Origin: Pseudomonadota bacterium
Lineage (GTDB): Bacteria; Pseudomonadota; Gammaproteobacteria; Burkholderiales; Rhodocyclaceae
NCBI GenBank assembly: GCA_008501585.1
Contig: QQUN01000027.1
Coordinates: 62,001-126,000, forward strand
Reading direction: 5' to 3'
DNA length: 64,000 nt
Shown here in pieces: positions 59,874-64,000 of this stretch; the first letter of the stretch is position 1; every line of letters begins with the position of its first letter. The notes below the pieces were generated by a model. That model saw only the letters and a program-made list of their open reading frames with translations, ran no database searches and was not told the DNA's origin. Made by a program: the position numbers and the translations under genes.

Positions 59874-62417
59874 TCAGGCGGCCCGGGCGGGGCGGGGCTG
59901 TCCCGGCGGTTGCGCCGATGGGCGGCCGATCAGATAGCCCTGCGCATAGTCGATGCCGATCTCGTCGAGCAGGGTGAGGATCTCGGCGTTTTCGACAAAC
60001 TCGGCGATGACCTCGATGTCCAGCTGGCGGGCCAGGGCGGTGATGCTGCGCACGAAGACCTGGTCGCGCTCGTTGTGGAGCATGTTGGCGACGAAATCGC
60101 CCTCGATCTTGAGGAAGTCGAAGGTGAAGTTGCGCAGGTAGTGGAAGGAGGAGAAGCCGGAGCCGAAATCGTCGATGGCCAGCTTGAAGCCTTCCGAGCG
60201 CAGTTCGGACAGGAAGCGCTGCATCAGGCTGAGGTTCTTGACGGTGTCGCGCTCGGTGATTTCGAACACGATGCGCTCGGCCGGGAAGCCCGAGGCGGCG
60301 ACGATGCTGCGTAGCGTGGCGGTGAATTCCGACAGTACCAGTGCACGCGGGGAGAGGTTGAAGAACAGATAGCCGTCGTAGTCGGTTTCTGCCACCCGGG
60401 CCAGCGCGGCCTCGATCACGATGGCGTCGAGGCGGTGGATGACGCCGACCTTCTCGGCGATCTCGATGAACTGGTCGGCGCGGATCACCTCGCCGTTGAT
60501 CTCGATGCGCGAGAGCACTTCCACCGCCGCCACCCGCTTGCTGCCGATGGCCATGATCGGCTGGAAGTACGGCGTGACGCGCTTCTCCTCCACCGCGGCG
60601 AGCACCGCCACGCCCATCTCGGACAGGTCGCGGAACACCGTCATCACGTCGGCGTTGGTTGGCAGGCGGACCCGCTCCTTACCTTCGGCCTTGGCGCGGT
60701 ACATCATGGTGTCGGCGAACAGGAACAGGTCTTTCGCGTCGGCCGCGTGGTCCGGGTACACCGCCACGCCGATCGACGCCGAGGCATGCAGACGGTCGCC
60801 GTTGCTGGCCTCGATGGACACATTGCGCGCTACATCCAGCACCCGTTGGGCCACGGTATAGCCCTGTTCCATGTCGGCTTCGGGCAGCACCACGACGAAC
60901 TCGTCGCCGCCGTAGCGGGCAAAGATGTCGCCCGGGCGCAGTGCTTCGCCAACCCCGGTGGCGAACTGCTGCAGGAAGCGGTCGCCACAGGCGTGGCCGT
61001 AGTGGTCGTTGATCAGCTTGAAGTTGTCGAGGTCGAGCAGCAACAGGGTAAAGGGGGCCGCGTGGCGCTGGCTGCGGCCGATCTCGTAGCCGAGCAGTTC
61101 CCAGAACACGCGCTGGTTGTAGAGGCCGGTGAGCGGGTCGCGGGTGGCGTAGTACTCCAGGTCGCGGGTGTACTTGTGGATGGCCTTGATCGAGCCGACC
61201 ACGTTGAGCAGGGTCGACAGGATGCTCTCGAGCACCAGCATGTGAGTCTGGTCGGTGAGGGTGTCGGCATGCACCCCGATGCCGACGATGCCGCCGATCT
61301 TGGGCTGCTCGACGAACAGCGACTTGACCTTGAGCGCCAGCTCGGTGGTGTCCACCGTCGCCGATAGCGCGGCGTCGCTGTTGTGGTGGTGGCGCAGCGT
61401 GACTTCGGCCGGGCCGGACAGCCGGGGATGGTGCTGGACCGCGTCTGAGATCTGCCGCTCGACCATTGCCCGCAGTGCATCGCTGGGCCGACCGTGCCAG
61501 AACACCTCGACATCGAAGGCTTCGTCGTCGATCTGGAAGACCGAGAACAGCACATGCACTTCGATCACCGCGTTGATGTCGGTGAGCAGCTGGTTGACGT
61601 ACTCGCGCCAGTCGCGGATCACGTCGGAGGTGATGACGAATTTCTCGAGCAGCCCGATCTCGAACAGCAGGATGTCCTTGTCCACCGCGATCGCGCGCAG
61701 GCGCATGGCGAGCGTGCCCAGCGCATTCTGGATGCGGGAGATTTCGGTGAAAGGCTGGGTGTCGGTCGGATTGCTGAGCGCCTTGAGGTCGGCGATGCTG
61801 CCGATGGTATTGACCTGCTCTTCAACGGCCTCGACGCTGCGGCCGATGCGGCGGCTGACCCACCAGACCCCGCCCGAGGCGATGCCGATGCCCAGCAGGA
61901 TGCTCGGCATGGCGCTGAAGAAGAACGCCCACAGCGCTTCGGAGACCACCTGCGACAGCGGCGCCCGCACCTCGATGGCGCCGAGCACCTGCCCTTCCGT
62001 CGCCAGGTTGTGGCAGGTCAGGCAACGCGTTTCGGCGACCAGCGGGAAAATGCTGCGCAGGTTGCCCTTGATGACTTGTTCGCTCGGCGCGCCGCGTGTC
62101 AGCACCTCGCGCAGCAGCGGGTCGCTGCCGCGTTCGTCGGCCGCGCCCGGGGCCGTTGCCGCATGGATGCGGATGGTCATGTCGGGGTTGCTGGCGCGCA
62201 GGGCGGCATTGAAGGCCCGGGCCTGGTCCGGATACCAGCCGGTATTCATGACCTCGTAGAGCATGGCCCGGGTCAGGCGGGCGCTTTCTTCTGCCTGGCT
62301 GCGGGCATGGCGGGTCAGCGTCTCTTCGAATCCGCTGCCGACGGCATACCAGCTGCCGCCGACGAACACGAGCCCGACCACGGCCGAAGTCAGCAGAATG
62401 AAGAAGCGGATGCTCAT
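59874..62417 (-). CDS. GGDEF/EAL cyclic-di-GMP enzyme with periplasmic haem-c motif
   Basis: An 847-residue membrane protein. TM1 about 5-25; periplasmic domain about 26-160 with a c-type haem site CLTCH (Cys132, Cys135, His136); TM2 about 163-187; a cytoplasmic middle region (about 190-410) possibly GAF-like; GGDEF at 503-507 in RYGGDEFVVVLPEAD with the inhibitory RxxD (Arg494-Asp497) five residues before; and an EAL domain with EVL at 633-635, FNLSPRAL, FEITERD, DDFGSGFSS, LKIEGDFV and QGYLIGRP. Both catalytic domains look intact. The haem site suggests sensing of redox state or a diatomic gas. Confidence 0.9.
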   Translation of the reverse strand: MSIRFFILLTSAVVGLVFVGGSWYAVGSGFEETLTRHARSQAEESARLTRAMLYEVMNTGWYPDQARAFNAALRASNPDMTIRIHAATAPGAADERGSDPLLREVLTRGAPSEQVIKGNLRSIFPLVAETRCLTCHNLATEGQVLGAIEVRAPLSQVVSEALWAFFFSAMPSILLGIGIASGGVWWVSRRIGRSVEAVEEQVNTIGSIADLKALSNPTDTQPFTEISRIQNALGTLAMRLRAIAVDKDILLFEIGLLEKFVITSDVIRDWREYVNQLLTDINAVIEVHVLFSVFQIDDEAFDVEVFWHGRPSDALRAMVERQISDAVQHHPRLSGPAEVTLRHHHNSDAALSATVDTTELALKVKSLFVEQPKIGGIVGIGVHADTLTDQTHMLVLESILSTLLNVVGSIKAIHKYTRDLEYYATRDPLTGLYNQRVFWELLGYEIGRSQRHAAPFTLLLLDLDNFKLINDHYGHACGDRFLQQFATGVGEALRPGDIFARYGGDEFVVVLPEADMEQGYTVAQRVLDVARNVSIEASNGDRLHASASIGVAVYPDHAADAKDLFLFADTMMYRAKAEGKERVRLPTNADVMTVFRDLSEMGVAVLAAVEEKRVTPYFQPIMAIGSKRVAAVEVLSRIEINGEVIRADQFIEIAEKVGVIHRLDAIVIEAALARVAETDYDGYLFFNLSPRALVLSEFTATLRSIVAASGFPAERIVFEITERDTVKNLSLMQRFLSELRSEGFKLAIDDFGSGFSSFHYLRNFTFDFLKIEGDFVANMLHNERDQVFVRSITALARQLDIEVIAEFVENAEILTLLDEIGIDYAQGYLIGRPSAQPPGQPRPARAA

Positions 62418-62524
62418 GGCGCGGCCGTGGGCAGGAAATGGGGATTCAACGCTACCCGCCTTGTGAGATGATGAATTTGCGCTGAATCAAATATTTCGTT
62501 ACATCTGCTTGAAGCTATTGTGTT

Positions 62525-64000
62525 TCAAGGGCCTTGCACGATACGAGCGAGTATGGGGGCGAGGTAGGCGCCGGTGTGGCTACCCGGCGTGGCCGCGAGG
62601 GTCTCCGGCGTGCCGGCGGCCAGGATGGTGCCGCCGCCGTTGCCGCCTTCCGGGCCGAGGTCGATCAGCCAGTCGGCAGTCTTGATCACGTCGAGGTTAT
62701 GCTCGATCACCACCACCGTGTTGCCGTGGTCGCGCAGCCGGTGCAGCACGGTCAGCAGCAGCTCGATGTCCTGGAAGTGCAGGCCGGTGGTCGGCTCGTC
62801 GAGGATGTACAGCGTGCGGCCGGTGTCGCGCTTGGACAGCTCCAGCGCCAGCTTGACCCGCTGAGCCTCGCCGCCCGACAGCGTGGTCGCGCTCTGGCCA
62901 AGCCCGATATAGCCCAGGCCGACATCCTCCAGCGTCTGCAGCTTGCGGGCCACGGCCGGCACCGGGGCGAAGAACTCCAGCGCCTGCGAGACAGTCATCT
63001 CCAGCACGTCGTGGATGGTCTTGCCCTTGTAGCGCACGTCCAGCGTCTCGCGGTTGTAGCGCTTGCCGTGGCAAACATCGCAGGGCACGTACATGTCGGG
63101 CAGAAAGTGCATCTCGACCTTGATCAGGCCGTCGCCCTGGCAGGCTTCGCAGCGCCCGCCCTTGACGTTGAACGAGAAACGCCCCGGCCCGTAGCCCCGG
63201 GTGCGCGCCTCGGGCACGCCGGCAAACAGCTCGCGGATCGGTGTCAGCAGGCCGGTGTAGGTGGCCGGGTTGGAGCGTGGCGTGCGGCCGATGGGGGACT
63301 GGTCGACATTGATCACCTTGTCGAAAAAGGCCAGCCCGTCCACGCTGTCGTGGGGCGCCGGCTCGGTGTTCGAGCCATACAGGTGGTGTGCCGCCACGGC
63401 GTACAGGGTGTCGTTGATCAGCGTCGACTTGCCCGAGCCGGACACCCCGGTGACACAGGTGAGCAAGCCGACCGGCAGATGGAGGTCGGCGCCCTTGAGG
63501 TTGTTGCCCCGGCAGCCGCGCAGCACCAGCTGGCGGTCCTCGCGTGGGGCCACGCGCGTGGTCGGGACGGCGATCGCCCGGCGGCCCGACAGATACGCGC
63601 CGGTGAGTGAATCGGGGTGCTGGAGGATGTCTTCGGGCAGCCCCTCGGCCACCACCTCGCCGCCATGCACGCCGGCGCCCGGGCCCATGTCGACCACGTG
63701 GTCGGCCGCGCGGATGGCGTCTTCGTCATGCTCGACCACGATCACCGTGTTGCCCATGTCGCGCAGGCGCTTGAGCGTGCCGAGCAGGCGGTCGTTGTCG
63801 CGCTGGTGCAGGCCGATGGACGGCTCGTCGAGCACGTACATCACGCCGGTCAGGCCCGAGCCGATCTGGCTGGCCAGACGGATGCGCTGCGCTTCGCCGC
63901 CCGACAAAGTGTCGGCGGAGCGTTGCAGGGTGAGGTAGTCGAGACCGACATTGATCAGGAAGTGCAGGCGGTTGGTGACCTCACGCACGATCTTGTCGGC
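62525..64000 (-). CDS. uvrA: Excinuclease ABC subunit A, C-terminal part
   Basis: The final 491 residues of UvrA, the damage-sensing ATPase of nucleotide excision repair; the N-terminal half lies beyond the right edge. Visible are the first ABC signature ([19 protein letters not shown]) and Walker B ([11 protein letters not shown]), the second Walker A ([10 protein letters not shown]), the C-terminal zinc module (CEACQGDG ... [10 protein letters not shown]), the second signature ([13 protein letters not shown]) and Walker B ([11 protein letters not shown]). Confidence 0.98.
   Translation of the reverse strand, partial: ADKIVREVTNRLHFLINVGLDYLTLQRSADTLSGGEAQRIRLASQIGSGLTGVMYVLDEPSIGLHQRDNDRLLGTLKRLRDMGNTVIVVEHDEDAIRAADHVVDMGPGAGVHGGEVVAEGLPEDILQHPDSLTGAYLSGRRAIAVPTTRVAPREDRQLVLRGCRGNNLKGADLHLPVGLLTCVTGVSGSGKSTLINDTLYAVAAHHLYGSNTEPAPHDSVDGLAFFDKVINVDQSPIGRTPRSNPATYTGLLTPIRELFAGVPEARTRGYGPGRFSFNVKGGRCEACQGDGLIKVEMHFLPDMYVPCDVCHGKRYNRETLDVRYKGKTIHDVLEMTVSQALEFFAPVPAVARKLQTLEDVGLGYIGLGQSATTLSGGEAQRVKLALELSKRDTGRTLYILDEPTTGLHFQDIELLLTVLHRLRDHGNTVVVIEHNLDVIKTADWLIDLGPEGGNGGGTILAAGTPETLAATPGSHTGAYLAPILARIVQGP

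Overview
The window is high-GC chromosomal DNA from a betaproteobacterium, most likely of the Rhodocyclales (Thauera/Azoarcus/Zoogloea-like). The grounds are the E. coli-like order of the rpoBC and ribosomal-protein clusters, two EF-Tu genes, a PhaM-type granule protein, a RegB/RegA redox pair, a one-piece indolepyruvate ferredoxin oxidoreductase, and a Liv-type transporter next to an AMP ligase. The genus is an inference. I see no prophage, insertion sequence, integron or CRISPR array.

Left arm (1-19936), accessory and metabolic. It opens with the tail of a LivF-like ATPase, a PaaK-like ligase, a beta-carbonic anhydrase and an AMACR/CaiB-type enzyme. Next come an ECF sigma factor with an overlapping RskA-like anti-sigma, a cytochrome P460 lipoprotein, a convergent Tat-exported ferritin-like protein, an AEC permease and PhaM. 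A reverse-strand operon follows (TonB-dependent receptor, periplasmic binding protein, hybrid histidine kinase), with a divergent LuxR-type response regulator. An orphan ParA-like ATPase, a membrane-anchored methyltransferase, and the 1176-residue oxidoreductase with its divergent Lrp-type regulator complete this arm.

Core (19933-52156), a nearly unbroken translation and transcription super-cluster on the + strand: tRNA-Tyr, tRNA-Gly, tRNA-Thr, tuf, tRNA-Trp, secE, nusG, rplKAJL, rpoBC, rpsLG, fusA, a second tuf, then the S10, spc and alpha operons ending at rplQ and a strong terminator. Several junctions carry hairpins, attenuator-like structures or sigma70-type promoters. At three successive junctions (rpsJ/rplC, rpsQ/rplN, rpmJ/rpsM) a near-consensus promoter lies inside or across a perfect inverted repeat.

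Right arm (52202-64000): an overlapping regB-regA-hslR operon (reverse), divergent from a PCu(A)C copper chaperone; then galE, a MarR regulator, a CPA2-type antiporter, a LapA-like protein, a small unknown protein, a DJ-1/PfpI protein, a ribbon-helix-helix protein, a GGDEF/EAL protein whose periplasmic part carries a haem-c motif, and the C-terminal half of uvrA running off the right edge.

Most of the window is conserved housekeeping DNA. The best candidates for undescribed biology are the receptor/binding-protein/kinase module (7875-13697), the haem-motif GGDEF/EAL sensor, and the promoter-in-palindrome arrangement of the ribosomal operons. These are hypotheses read from sequence alone.
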